DNA of 64,000 bases from CAWANF01 sp963783355 (lineage in GTDB: Bacteria > Bacteroidota > Rhodothermia > Balneolales > DATFMH01): contig CAWANF010000006.1 of the NCBI GenBank assembly GCA_963783355.1, forward strand, positions 62,001 through 126,000, in the 5' to 3' direction. Within the stretch, counting starts at the first letter, position 1. Each line of letters starts with the position of its first letter. The position numbers and the translations under genes were made by a program. Positions 16,858 to 26,437 of this stretch are shown piece after piece. The notes below the pieces were generated by a model. The model did no database searches. It saw nothing but the letters and a program-made list of their open reading frames with translations, and was not told the origin of the DNA.

Positions 16858-19287
16858 TCAGCGTTTTTTGTCCCCTTTCAATGCGGGTGGCGGTGTTAAT
16901 TCCTTATAAATATCCTGGGCAGTATTCATATTCGAATAATTCGGGAAATAAGAAATCAATTGTTTTAAAACTACCCGGGCACTATCCCAATAGGCTCCAT
17001 TATATGGAAATACGGAAGAAAAATCGGGCTTGGCGATGGTTGTATCTGAGATCATTCGCCATTTCTCTTTCTCTTCTTTTGTCAGTTTCGGATTGTTTAA
17101 ACGGACACGGGCAGTGTCTTTTAACACTTTCAGGCTATCCTCATCTTTTTGCCAGCGACTGTGCATCGAAGTCCATTGCTCCAGTTGCGCTTTAAAATCC
17201 GGGTTTTCTTTGGCTTCCTGTATATAAAGACGTGCTGAATTTAACATCGCATCCGGTGCCAGCTTTGATATAGAATGATTCAAGCCAAATGAACGCATCT
17301 TTTCAGCTCCCTGCAAATAATTATAGTTTTTCAGACTATCCAGAAGTGAATAATATTCATATTGAAGACTGTCACGTAGTGTTGTCAACATTTTATCCTG
17401 ACTTGTATTCGCCGATGAATCATTACCATATCTATTATTTAATCGCTCTGCGAAAATCGTTTCCGGGTAGTTTGTCAATACAGAATCACCCCATTGCTGA
17501 GCTTTTACCGAATCATTCTGGATATAATACAATTCCGACAAAGAATACATAGCCTGAGGAGCCAAATCCGTCTCACGATACTGTGATATGATTCGTTTAT
17601 AATATTTCCCGGCACTATCGGGCATATTCAAAGAGAGGAAAAACACATTTCCTATCTCATATTCCCTCTTCGCCACTTCCGATTTCATTTTTTCCTTTGC
17701 TTCACTGGAAAACGGCACCTGTGATAAATCAATTTTTATCTGCCGCTCAAGATCTTCGTTGCTGCCTTTTTTGACCGCAACTACTTCCGTATCCTGGGTC
17801 GATTGGGCATTTAACTGGTTAATGGCCTCCAAACGTCTCCAGTTATCAACCCGCGGGCGATCACCCCATATCGCTTTAAATGCCTGGCTTCCTTCCGATA
17901 CTAATTCAGCGCTCCTATAATTAAGAAAACCGTTTTGAGCCTGTCCATTTTGTTGAGCGTTTTGTGCAGCGTTAATATTTACCAGGGTATTACTGCCGGC
18001 TTGTTGTGCCTTCAACCTCGCTTTAAGTTCATTCAACTTTTGTTTCCGAATTACTTTTATCACCGAATCCAATGCTGTTTTCGATAGTCCGCCAAGCCAC
18101 AACAAACTATCCATATTGTGAACTTCATTGGATAGTTTGGCATATTCACCAAATGACTGAGCCAAAGCAGATGCATCGAAATTGACCGGAAGTTTTCTTT
18201 TATCCGACACCTGGCTGGCAGAGGAATCGTAATAGGCGGCGGCTTTACTGTAATTTTTATAATAATCCCTAAAAATATCACCCAGGCCATAGTACGCTTT
18301 AACTTTGGTTTCTTGCCTGGGATTTTTAAGGCTGTGATGCAGCACCTGGTTGTAGGTATATTCGGCTTTTTCATAATCGCCCATGACCTCCAGAGTACGT
18401 GCAATTTCATATTTCAACGCGGGCAATGTATCAAAGTTTTTATCATCATTACTCATTGCCGTAAATATTTTTAATGCCTGCTTAGTATCCCCTTCTTCAC
18501 GCGCTACTTCAGCTTGTTTCTTTAATGCGGCATAAACCAATTCATATTCCGGATGTGTTTCGCCAACACGGGAATAACTGCCATAGGCCTTATCTAATTT
18601 TCCAAGGCGCTCCAATAATTGTCCCTGTAAAAAAAAGGCTCTTGCTTTCAGTTCTCTATCTTTAACATTATTAATTGCTTTGGTAATGGACGATTGTGCA
18701 CTCGACCAATTTTCTTTGGATACGTAAAAATCGGCAAGAAGTAATTCTATTTCTGACCTGATATTCTTATTCCATTTGTAATCACTGGAGTTTAACTCCC
18801 TGCTCAAATAATTAATACCTTCGTCGATACGATTCATTTCCAGCATCACCCGGCCTCTCCAAAAGACGGCATTCTGCCGCATTATATTACTTTTGGTAAG
18901 ATTATATAATTCCTGGAATTTCTGGTCCGCAGAAAAATACTTAGCTTCAAAATAATAGGAACGGCCGATAACAAATAAGGCATTATCGGCCCACTCTGAT
19001 TTGGCATGATACCGAAGGACATCGGCACTTTTCGAAATTGCCTTATCAAAATTTTCGGGGCTGACCGTAATGGGTGTTTCATAAATCCGAATGGGACGTT
19101 CCGGATTTATTTGCACTTTCTGTTTTTTTACTTCGTCGACGCCTTTTTCATAATATTGTTTCGCATTATAAAAAGTATTATAAAAGGCGGTGAAATTATC
19201 CCACGAACTTTTGAGCGACCCGGAACAACCCGACATCACGGCAAAAATAACCACTCCGGCGAGTAATATGTTGAACCTTTTTAACAA
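16858..19287 (-). CDS. TPR-repeat lipoprotein, PorW/SprE-like (possible type IX secretion component)
   Basis: An 809-residue lipoprotein (signal ending AVMSGC, Cys21) with many tetratricopeptide-type helix pairs. After the lipobox comes WDNFTAFYNTFYNAKQYYEK, which resembles the N-terminal block of PorW/SprE (AxYNxxYNxxxxxxKG). Repeats follow, such as FVIGRSYYFEAKYFSADQKF and AMYSLSELYYIQND, with a Gln/Asn-rich patch near 425-450. PorW/SprE helps the type IX secretion machine in Bacteroidota, and two predicted cargo proteins lie at 32.5-37.3 kb. The identity rests on motif resemblance only. The start lies 1 base after the pyk stop, so the gene is co-transcribed with pyruvate kinase. Confidence 0.65.
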   Translation of the reverse strand: MLKRFNILLAGVVIFAVMSGCSGSLKSSWDNFTAFYNTFYNAKQYYEKGVDEVKKQKVQINPERPIRIYETPITVSPENFDKAISKSADVLRYHAKSEWADNALFVIGRSYYFEAKYFSADQKFQELYNLTKSNIMRQNAVFWRGRVMLEMNRIDEGINYLSRELNSSDYKWNKNIRSEIELLLADFYVSKENWSSAQSSITKAINNVKDRELKARAFFLQGQLLERLGKLDKAYGSYSRVGETHPEYELVYAALKKQAEVAREEGDTKQALKIFTAMSNDDKNFDTLPALKYEIARTLEVMGDYEKAEYTYNQVLHHSLKNPRQETKVKAYYGLGDIFRDYYKNYSKAAAYYDSSASQVSDKRKLPVNFDASALAQSFGEYAKLSNEVHNMDSLLWLGGLSKTALDSVIKVIRKQKLNELKARLKAQQAGSNTLVNINAAQNAQQNGQAQNGFLNYRSAELVSEGSQAFKAIWGDRPRVDNWRRLEAINQLNAQSTQDTEVVAVKKGSNEDLERQIKIDLSQVPFSSEAKEKMKSEVAKREYEIGNVFFLSLNMPDSAGKYYKRIISQYRETDLAPQAMYSLSELYYIQNDSVKAQQWGDSVLTNYPETIFAERLNNRYGNDSSANTSQDKMLTTLRDSLQYEYYSLLDSLKNYNYLQGAEKMRSFGLNHSISKLAPDAMLNSARLYIQEAKENPDFKAQLEQWTSMHSRWQKDEDSLKVLKDTARVRLNNPKLTKEEKEKWRMISDTTIAKPDFSSVFPYNGAYWDSARVVLKQLISYFPNYSNMNTAQDIYKELTPPPALKGDKKR

Positions 19288-19288
19288 C

Positions 19289-20722
19289 TCAGGAAATAAT
19301 GCTGATTTTTATCATGTTCGTCCGGCCCCTTTTCGCTATGGGCATTCCAGTAGCAATAATGACACGATCTCCGGTTCCGGCGATTCCCTTCTTTTTCAGA
19401 TAATCTTCCATCATATGGACACTTTGATCCGTATCAAATATCTGATCGATACGAATAGGTGTCACACCCCAAACCAGATTCAGCTGTCTGCGAACATCCT
19501 GGCTTTCGGTAAACGCAACGATAGGCACACCCGGACGATATTTAGCAATACGGCGCGCTGTGGTTCCCGAGTGAGTGATGGTTGCTATTATTTTAGCATC
19601 AACATATTCAGCCATTTTCACACAGGAATAACTCAGCGATTCAATCACTTGTTTCTCTTTCCACTCCGGCTTATGAAATGTCAGATTCGGATAGAGATTT
19701 TCATTACGAATTTCAACAGAGCTGCAAATACGTCCCATCACTTTAACAGCCTCAATCGGATATTTACCGGAAGCGGTCTCCCCAGAAAGCATTACGGCAT
19801 CCGTCCCGTCAAGAACGGCATTAGCCACATCAGAACTTTCTGCACGCGTCGCCCTCGGATTATGTATCATCGATTCCAGCATTTGAGTAGCTGTTATAAC
19901 AGGTTTACCTACGTTTCGGCATTTATTGATAATCATTTTTTGGATCAGGGGAACTTTTTCACTGGCAATTTCAATACCTAAATCGCCGCGGGCCACCATT
20001 ATTCCGTCGCTCTCTTCGATGATTTCATCAATTACATCAATAGCTTCAGGTTTTTCAATTTTGGCAATAACTCCGGCATTGCTGCCTTTTGCCCGAATCA
20101 TAGAAATCAGGTTTTGAACGTCTCTCGCTGTTCTCACAAAGGACAAAGCGACTAAATCAACGCCTTGTTCCAATCCAAAGTCAAGATCTTCATAATCTTT
20201 TTCGGTCATTGCCGAAATAGAGATCTTCACATTGGGTAAATTTATCCCTTTACGTGATTTTAGCAAGCCTCCGACAACAACTCTTGCTTTAATTTCATCA
20301 TTTGTTTTTTTAACGATCTTCAATTCCAGCAAACCATCATCCATCAGAATGGAATTGCCTTCTTCGGCATCATCAACCAGGTGATCATAATCGATGGGTA
20401 TAATTTCAGACGTTCCAATAATATCATCCGGAGTTAGTGTCACATAATCACCGGTATTTATCGTTTGTGCATCATCTTTCATGCGCCCGACCCTGATTTT
20501 AGGGCCTTGTAAATCCATTAAAATCGGCAGGCTGTATTTTAGTTTTCCGGCTACCTCCCGAATATTTTCGATGACTTTTTTATGATCTTCGTGGGTCCCA
20601 TGCGAAAAATTCAGCCGGGCCACGTTCATTCCGCTGCGTATGAGTTCTTCAATTTTTTCTTTACTGTTGGTGCTGGGACCGATGGTACAGACTATTTTAG
20701 TTCTTCGTTCTATATTTCTCAT
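19289..20722 (-). CDS. pyk: Pyruvate kinase
   Basis: A 477-residue cytoplasmic glycolytic enzyme transferring phosphate from phosphoenolpyruvate to ADP. Motifs in order are KIVCTIGPSTNSKEKIE, SGMNVARLNFSHGTHEDH, LMDLQGPKIRVGR, the active-site loop GIMVARGDLGIEIASEKVP with PVITATQMLESM, and the C-terminal domain with ITHSGTTARRIAKYRP. Length matches bacterial enzymes without the extra C-terminal domain. It is followed after 1 base by the TPR lipoprotein gene. About 330 bases upstream, shared with the divergent GWxTD gene, should carry both promoters. Confidence 0.96.
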   Translation of the reverse strand: MRNIERRTKIVCTIGPSTNSKEKIEELIRSGMNVARLNFSHGTHEDHKKVIENIREVAGKLKYSLPILMDLQGPKIRVGRMKDDAQTINTGDYVTLTPDDIIGTSEIIPIDYDHLVDDAEEGNSILMDDGLLELKIVKKTNDEIKARVVVGGLLKSRKGINLPNVKISISAMTEKDYEDLDFGLEQGVDLVALSFVRTARDVQNLISMIRAKGSNAGVIAKIEKPEAIDVIDEIIEESDGIMVARGDLGIEIASEKVPLIQKMIINKCRNVGKPVITATQMLESMIHNPRATRAESSDVANAVLDGTDAVMLSGETASGKYPIEAVKVMGRICSSVEIRNENLYPNLTFHKPEWKEKQVIESLSYSCVKMAEYVDAKIIATITHSGTTARRIAKYRPGVPIVAFTESQDVRRQLNLVWGVTPIRIDQIFDTDQSVHMMEDYLKKKGIAGTGDRVIIATGMPIAKRGRTNMIKISIIS

Positions 20723-21050
20723 TTATCAGGACGTTCTCAATTCGTTTTAAGTGATTATAGCCGAATATTTCCGTAAATAATATTTTATCCGTTTATTAAT
20801 AAAGAATGAAACTTCATGAAATTCGGTTACTTGAATAGGATCGAAACAGTATAATGAATGTCTTCCATCCTTATATATTTTAATTTGATGTATAAATTAC
20901 ACATTCGATGGATGTTTTCAGAATGTTAGAGACAGTGAATTTTTTAAAATATTGAGTTTGAGTACATTAATTTAAGGAACTCTTATTCAATGGACACTAT
21001 TTGTTATTTTAAAATTGACGTCTGTAAGGATATTTAAAACTAAACAATTT
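20723..21050. other. Divergent intergenic region between pyk and the GWxTD gene
   Basis: This AT-rich 328-base gap must hold the promoters of both flanking genes. I see no tRNA, hairpin or repeat in it. A weak CACTATTTG near 20995 only partly fits a Bacteroidota -7 box. Confidence 0.5.
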
Positions 21051-22523
21051 ATGGCAGGAAACATTAATAACTCCTTAAAAGCACACCGCTTAATACTGAT
21101 TTTTATCTTGTTATCATTATCAGGCCTTACCTTTCTATCCTGCTCGCGTTCTTATAATCCTGATATCGACCGGGGCTCCGATTATCTTTACCGGGTCGGT
21201 TATCCTGAAATGCAAATTGCGGCTATAGGCCTTTTCGATGCAAATTCTGTTCCCGGTATTAATGTTACCGCCGATATTGAATACAGTAGTCTTATTTACA
21301 AGGATTTTAATGATACACTGCAAGCCAAAATTAATTTAGAAATCCAGATAATACCAAAAGATAAAGACAGCACGGCCACGAGCATCGATAAAAGCTATTC
21401 ATTCTCAATCAAAAAGAAGAGCGGAGACAAAGCCGCAGGATTTAATGATTTCACTTTTGAAAAACGATTCCCGGTCAAACCCGGAAATTATGATATTTAT
21501 GTATCTTTAACTGATTTAACGTCGGGTAAAACGACCGTACGGAAAACGCACGCCGAATTGCCCAATCCTGATTCAGGGAATGTAAATCTTACGAATGTTT
21601 TACTTTTGGGCCGCGATATTGATAATCCGGCAAAACGGGGATATCTGCCATTAACAACATATGATGTGCCCGGCAAGATCGATACCTTGAAATTTGAGTT
21701 TCAGGTGAATAAACCTAATAATGACAAGCAGTTGGTCATCAATATGCGTTTGATTCGGTTCAAATCAGATACATTACCTGCCCGCGAAATGTACGCACCT
21801 AATCCAAGCCCTTCGAACATTCAATATCGTGGAATCGACTACGATGAAAAAACGGTGGTAGAAACTCAAAAAAGAGTCCTGCAGTCGGAGTCGGGAAATA
21901 TTCTTATCCAATATCAAACCCATCGGCCCATGCGAGGAAATTATCGGTTTGAAGTAACTTTATCCGGCGACAACATCACTAAAGATGCCGATTTTAAAGC
22001 ACGTGATTTTGGTGTAAAAAGTGAAGATTATCCTTATGTGAGAACACCCCGCGAATTAGCCGCGCCTTTGTATTACCTGATGTCGAGGAAAAATTACAAG
22101 AAGATGATGGCCATTCAAAATCCGGATTCCCTTAAAGGAGCCATCGATAAATTCTGGCTCGGACATATTCAGAATGTTCAGAAAGCAAAAGGAACACTCC
22201 AGCTCTATTACCAACGGGTGGAACAGGCTAACAAACAATTTTCCAATTATAAAGAGGGCTGGAAAACCGATTTGGGCATGATGTACATTCTGTTTGGGCC
22301 TCCATATTATGTCGATAATTCACTGGATGTCATGCAATGGACCTACGGATATGATCGTTCTGATCCGAACAGAAATTTTGTATTTATCCGTACAAAATTA
22401 AAAACGGAATATTATCCATTTTATAATTATATCCTGCAACGACGTTCCTTCTATTTCAATCTCAATTATCAGCGTACGCAAGATTGGCTGACCGGATATG
22501 TACTTGATCACGATTTGTTCTGA
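21051..22523 (+). CDS. GWxTD-domain lipoprotein
   Basis: A 490-residue lipoprotein (signal ending LTFLSC, Cys31) with a C-terminal GWxTD domain: KEGWKTDLGMMYILFGPP near residue 403, followed by the family's MQWTYGYDRSDP. The middle part is beta-rich (KPGNYDIYVSLTDLTSGK). The family is widespread in FCB lineages and its function is unknown. The frame can be extended only to a TTG at 21015; the ATG at 21051 gives a proper signal sequence and is preferred. It is convergent with leuS. Confidence 0.85.
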   Translation: MAGNINNSLKAHRLILIFILLSLSGLTFLSCSRSYNPDIDRGSDYLYRVGYPEMQIAAIGLFDANSVPGINVTADIEYSSLIYKDFNDTLQAKINLEIQIIPKDKDSTATSIDKSYSFSIKKKSGDKAAGFNDFTFEKRFPVKPGNYDIYVSLTDLTSGKTTVRKTHAELPNPDSGNVNLTNVLLLGRDIDNPAKRGYLPLTTYDVPGKIDTLKFEFQVNKPNNDKQLVINMRLIRFKSDTLPAREMYAPNPSPSNIQYRGIDYDEKTVVETQKRVLQSESGNILIQYQTHRPMRGNYRFEVTLSGDNITKDADFKARDFGVKSEDYPYVRTPRELAAPLYYLMSRKNYKKMMAIQNPDSLKGAIDKFWLGHIQNVQKAKGTLQLYYQRVEQANKQFSNYKEGWKTDLGMMYILFGPPYYVDNSLDVMQWTYGYDRSDPNRNFVFIRTKLKTEYYPFYNYILQRRSFYFNLNYQRTQDWLTGYVLDHDLF

Positions 22524-22606
22524 TATTGCCGTTATTATTTGTGAATAATATTCGAAACCACGATAAGAACGGGATCTTCCGACACATTCATTCTCCAGGT
22601 TTAGGC

Positions 22607-25213
22607 CTATTTCACAACGAAGTTGATGATCTTGTTAGGTACAAAGATTTCCCTGACAAGGTTGCCTTCTGCTATGTACTTTGCAACGCCTTCGTTTTCC
22701 TTAGCTGCTGTCAGTACGAAATCCTTATCCGTGGCTTTGTCGGTGGGCACCTCTATTTGTCCACGCACTTTCCCATTCACCTGTACAGCATACATCTTTG
22801 TTTCTGAAACAAGATATTCCTTCTTGTATTCCGGCCATTTTTCGTACGCCAGGCTTTGAGTGTTCCCGAGCCTGTTCCAGAGCTCTTCGGCAATATGTGG
22901 AGCAAACGGTGCGAGAATTACGATAAATTTATTTAGAACAGAAACCGGTTTTTGATCCCATTTATTTGCTTCGTTAAGGAAGATCATCAACGATGATACA
23001 CCAGTGTTAAATTTAATATCTTCGATATCTTCAGTCACTTTTTTGATGGTCTGATGCAAAATTCGCAACTGATCTTTATCCGGTTCAATATCAATGACAT
23101 CTTCATTTAATGCTCCGGTTTCTTCGTTGATTACCAGCCTCCAGACTCTTTTCAGGAAACGATAGACACCTTCTACCCCCTTTGTGCTCCATGGCTTTAC
23201 CTGTTCCAACGGTCCCATAAACATTTCATAAAGGCGAAGTGAATCGGCACCGTATTCTTTGATGACATCATCAGGATTAATGACATTCCCTCTCGATTTC
23301 GACATTTTATATGAACGGGCATCAACGACAATATCCGTACCTGCTATGACGAAATCTTCTCCTTTTTTCTCGACATCCTCAGCCGTCAGTTTAACCGGGG
23401 TTTGATTATCAAAATTTTCAATTCCGGAGGCCGAGACATATTCACCGGCAGCATTTTTAAATGCCGTATATTCCAGTTCACCAAGAATCATTCCCTGGTT
23501 AACCAATCGCTGAAACGGCTCTTTCGTCGAAACGACTCCACAATCGAATAACACTTTGTGCCAAAAACGGGCATAAAGAAGATGCAATACAGCATGTTCG
23601 GCACCACCCACATATAAATCTACTGGCATCCAATATTTTTCTTTTTCTTTACTGACCGGGCCCGATTCGTAGTCAGGATCGATGTAACGCAAATAATACC
23701 AGCAAGATCCTGCCCATTGTGGCATTGTATTAGTTTCTCGTTTAGCCGGTTTTCCCGTTTCCGGATCTTCGGTATTTACCCATTCATCGATAATAGCCAG
23801 TGGAGATTCCCCCGTTCCCGTCGGCTGATACGTATCAACTTCAGGCAATGATACGGGCAATACTGATTCAGGTAAGGGTTTGGGCTGATTGTCTACATGA
23901 ATAACAGGAAACGGCTCGCCCCAATAACGCTGCCGCGAAAATAACCAGTCTCTCAACTTGTAATTGACACTTTTCTCACCATAACCTTTTTCATGGAGCC
24001 AATCGGTGATTTTTTTCTTCGCTTCAGGCACTTTCAATCCATTAATCGAAAAAGAATCGTTGGAAGAATTAACGATGACTCCATCTTCGGAATCTGTGAA
24101 AGCGGCCTCATCCACATTACCGCCCTCCACGACTTCGATAATCGGCAAATCATATTTTTTAGCGAACTCCCAGTCCCGCTCGTCATGTCCGGGCACCGCC
24201 ATGATGGCCCCGGTTCCGTAACTCATTAACACATAATCGGCAATCCAAATCGGGACTTTCTTTCTATTTACCGGATTTATTGCATAAGCACCGGAAAAAA
24301 CTCCCGATTTATCTTTATTCAATTCACTTCGATCCAAGTCCGATTTACGGGCTGCCGATTCACGATATTCTTGCACTGCCCCGGATTGTTCTTTACTGAC
24401 AATGGAATCCAGCAAAGGATGTTCGGGAGCCAAAACCATGTATGTTGCCCCAAACAGGGTATCCGGGCGAGTAGTAAATACACGTATTTTCTCATTCACT
24501 CCATCAATGGTAAAATCAATCTCAGCTCCAACCGATTTACCGATCCAGTTACGCTGCATTTCTTTGATGGATTCCGGCCAGTCCACTTCATCCAGATCTT
24601 CCAGTAAACGTTCGGCATAAGCTGTGATTTTCAATACCCATTGGCGCATCGGTTTCCGTATGACCGGAAATCCGCCGACTTCACTTTTGCCGTCAATCAC
24701 CTCTTCGTTAGCCAGTACGGTTCCCAGTTCCGGGCACCAGTTCACCGGAGCGAAAGCTTCATAAGCCAGTCCCATTTCATATAATTTCAGAAATATCCAC
24801 TGAGTCCATTTGAAATATTTTGGATCGGTCGTATTCACTTCACGGTCCCAGTCGTAACTGAAACCTAAAGCCTGTAACTGTTTGCGAAAACGATTGATAT
24901 TATTTTCGGTCGTAATCCGTGGATGAGTTCCCGTCTTGATAGCGTATTGTTCTGCAGGTAAACCAAAAGCATCCCAGCCTATTGGATGTAAAACATTAAA
25001 ACCCTGCATCCTTTTGTAACGAGCCAGAATATCTGTAGCGGTGTATCCTTCAGGATGTCCGACATGCAAACCGGCACTGCTTGGATATGGGAACATATCC
25101 AAAACATAGAATTTAGGTTTCGATTTATCATTATCGTCGGTTTTAAATGTTTTGTTTTCCAACCAGAATTTTTGCCATTTTGGCTCAATATCAGCAGGAT
25201 TATAAGAACTCAT
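22607..25213 (-). CDS. leuS: Leucine--tRNA ligase
   Basis: An 868-residue class I aminoacyl-tRNA synthetase that charges tRNA-Leu and edits mis-acylated products. The HIGH-type motif is PSSAGLHVGHPEGYT near residue 50, the KMSKS motif is RSYKMSKSRGNVINPDD, and the CP1 editing domain includes VFTTRPDTLFGATYMVL and GTGAIMAVPGHDERDW. The C-terminal anticodon-binding and tail domain ends VNGKVRGQIEVP then VPNKIINFVV. The gene is complete, convergent with the GWxTD gene, and separated by 164 bases from the LuxC-like gene downstream of its start region. Confidence 0.97.
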   Translation of the reverse strand: MSSYNPADIEPKWQKFWLENKTFKTDDNDKSKPKFYVLDMFPYPSSAGLHVGHPEGYTATDILARYKRMQGFNVLHPIGWDAFGLPAEQYAIKTGTHPRITTENNINRFRKQLQALGFSYDWDREVNTTDPKYFKWTQWIFLKLYEMGLAYEAFAPVNWCPELGTVLANEEVIDGKSEVGGFPVIRKPMRQWVLKITAYAERLLEDLDEVDWPESIKEMQRNWIGKSVGAEIDFTIDGVNEKIRVFTTRPDTLFGATYMVLAPEHPLLDSIVSKEQSGAVQEYRESAARKSDLDRSELNKDKSGVFSGAYAINPVNRKKVPIWIADYVLMSYGTGAIMAVPGHDERDWEFAKKYDLPIIEVVEGGNVDEAAFTDSEDGVIVNSSNDSFSINGLKVPEAKKKITDWLHEKGYGEKSVNYKLRDWLFSRQRYWGEPFPVIHVDNQPKPLPESVLPVSLPEVDTYQPTGTGESPLAIIDEWVNTEDPETGKPAKRETNTMPQWAGSCWYYLRYIDPDYESGPVSKEKEKYWMPVDLYVGGAEHAVLHLLYARFWHKVLFDCGVVSTKEPFQRLVNQGMILGELEYTAFKNAAGEYVSASGIENFDNQTPVKLTAEDVEKKGEDFVIAGTDIVVDARSYKMSKSRGNVINPDDVIKEYGADSLRLYEMFMGPLEQVKPWSTKGVEGVYRFLKRVWRLVINEETGALNEDVIDIEPDKDQLRILHQTIKKVTEDIEDIKFNTGVSSLMIFLNEANKWDQKPVSVLNKFIVILAPFAPHIAEELWNRLGNTQSLAYEKWPEYKKEYLVSETKMYAVQVNGKVRGQIEVPTDKATDKDFVLTAAKENEGVAKYIAEGNLVREIFVPNKIINFVVK

Positions 25214-25377
25214 TAGATTACGTTTCCAGTTAGTAGTGAATTACTTGTTAAAATCAGGACACAAAAGATACGGATTTTTTAAAGCTTTGTGACATTAATC
25301 CGTGAAACTCTCTTGTCTGACCAATATCTCATTCCTCACAATGAAGATAGGAACAAAAATCGGTGCTTGAAGGTACG

Positions 25378-26436
25378 CTAACTCAATGAATTTATCCATT
25401 TAAGAATATCGACTCCATCGGGTTTCCAGTTCAAATCGGGACACTGTGCTTTTTTTAACTGATCTATTTTATCGTTAACTCCTGGAATATGAATTTCAGG
25501 CCCGGTAATATAAATATTCTGAAGCCGATCACCATATTTTTCAGCCAGTTCAACCACTTTTTCAGGCCCGCCGATTACCCATGAAATGACATCATCATTA
25601 TCGAACCGAGGCTCGCTGTTTTCTACGATTAAATGCTCGAGCAGCATTTGTGGTTTGTTAACCGCCTTATTATATGCAAACCGGTAAGTGGTTTTCGGAC
25701 TTGGTTCGTGATGAACCGGATTCTTCAGCCAATAAGATTCAAAAAAATCAGTAAAAGTACAGCTGATGGCATTCAATTCTACCGGTGAAACGACGACTGC
25801 AACCGAACGGCATCCCCGGCCATCGTAGCGCAAAATGGCTTCTGCCAGTCGGGATGCATTTTCCTCATTGAATGCATCCAGGTAAGCGATAGAAAAATGT
25901 GCGGTACGAATTAAATAACGTGCATCGGGTTTTGCGATATTCTTTTCTTTGATAATATGTCTGACTGCAGGAACCGATTCGTCCGAGCCTGAAAATGTCA
26001 CGGCATCGGCTTCAAGGCCGGAAAAATTATTCAAATCAGTACTGTAATGAATACGCTTTTCCAATTCTGTACCTTTAAATTGTTCCAGGAAATCAACAAG
26101 CAGATAGGGATCTTTTCGAGAAATCTTACCATAGTAGTCCACCCCTGAAATCAGGCAGGCCAAAGCATCCTGAAAACCGACTAATGGAAGATTACCAGCA
26201 TGCAGACAAACAATTTTCTTATTGATGAAACCGGATGAAAGATTTTCTGCCCAGTTCGACATATTGTCTGCATTCACATTCTTCATCAAACACTGAATCG
26301 CAAAAATGATATCAGGACGGGCGAACAATTTCTCATTAGCCGTTTTTTCTACAACCTCAACCAATGAAGTGCCACGTGAGGTAAACCATTGGCTGACAAT
26401 TTCGGCGGTTAATTCAATTCGTTCCTGAACATTCAT
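25378..26436 (-). CDS. LuxC-like acyl-CoA reductase
   Basis: A 352-residue protein of the LuxC acyl-CoA reductase family, which reduces activated fatty acyl groups to aldehydes. Visible features are VCLHAGNLPLVGFQDALACL, the nucleotide-binding region SGSDESVPAVRH, and the nucleophile context RYDGRGCRSVAVV, where Cys209 fits the acyl-accepting cysteine. It starts 1 base after the stop of the LuxE-like gene, so the two are co-translated. No luciferase (luxAB) or luxD gene is near. The product and pathway are not known; a lipid or pigment role is speculation. Confidence 0.8.
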   Translation of the reverse strand: MNVQERIELTAEIVSQWFTSRGTSLVEVVEKTANEKLFARPDIIFAIQCLMKNVNADNMSNWAENLSSGFINKKIVCLHAGNLPLVGFQDALACLISGVDYYGKISRKDPYLLVDFLEQFKGTELEKRIHYSTDLNNFSGLEADAVTFSGSDESVPAVRHIIKEKNIAKPDARYLIRTAHFSIAYLDAFNEENASRLAEAILRYDGRGCRSVAVVVSPVELNAISCTFTDFFESYWLKNPVHHEPSPKTTYRFAYNKAVNKPQMLLEHLIVENSEPRFDNDDVISWVIGGPEKVVELAEKYGDRLQNIYITGPEIHIPGVNDKIDQLKKAQCPDLNWKPDGVDILKWINSLS

Positions 26437-26437
26437 A

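Noticed and set aside
19190..19981. A 263-codon plus-strand open frame opposite pyk and the TPR lipoprotein gene
   Set aside because: It lies antisense to the 3' part of pyk and the first bases of the TPR gene, both clear genes, and its translation has no recognisable domain.
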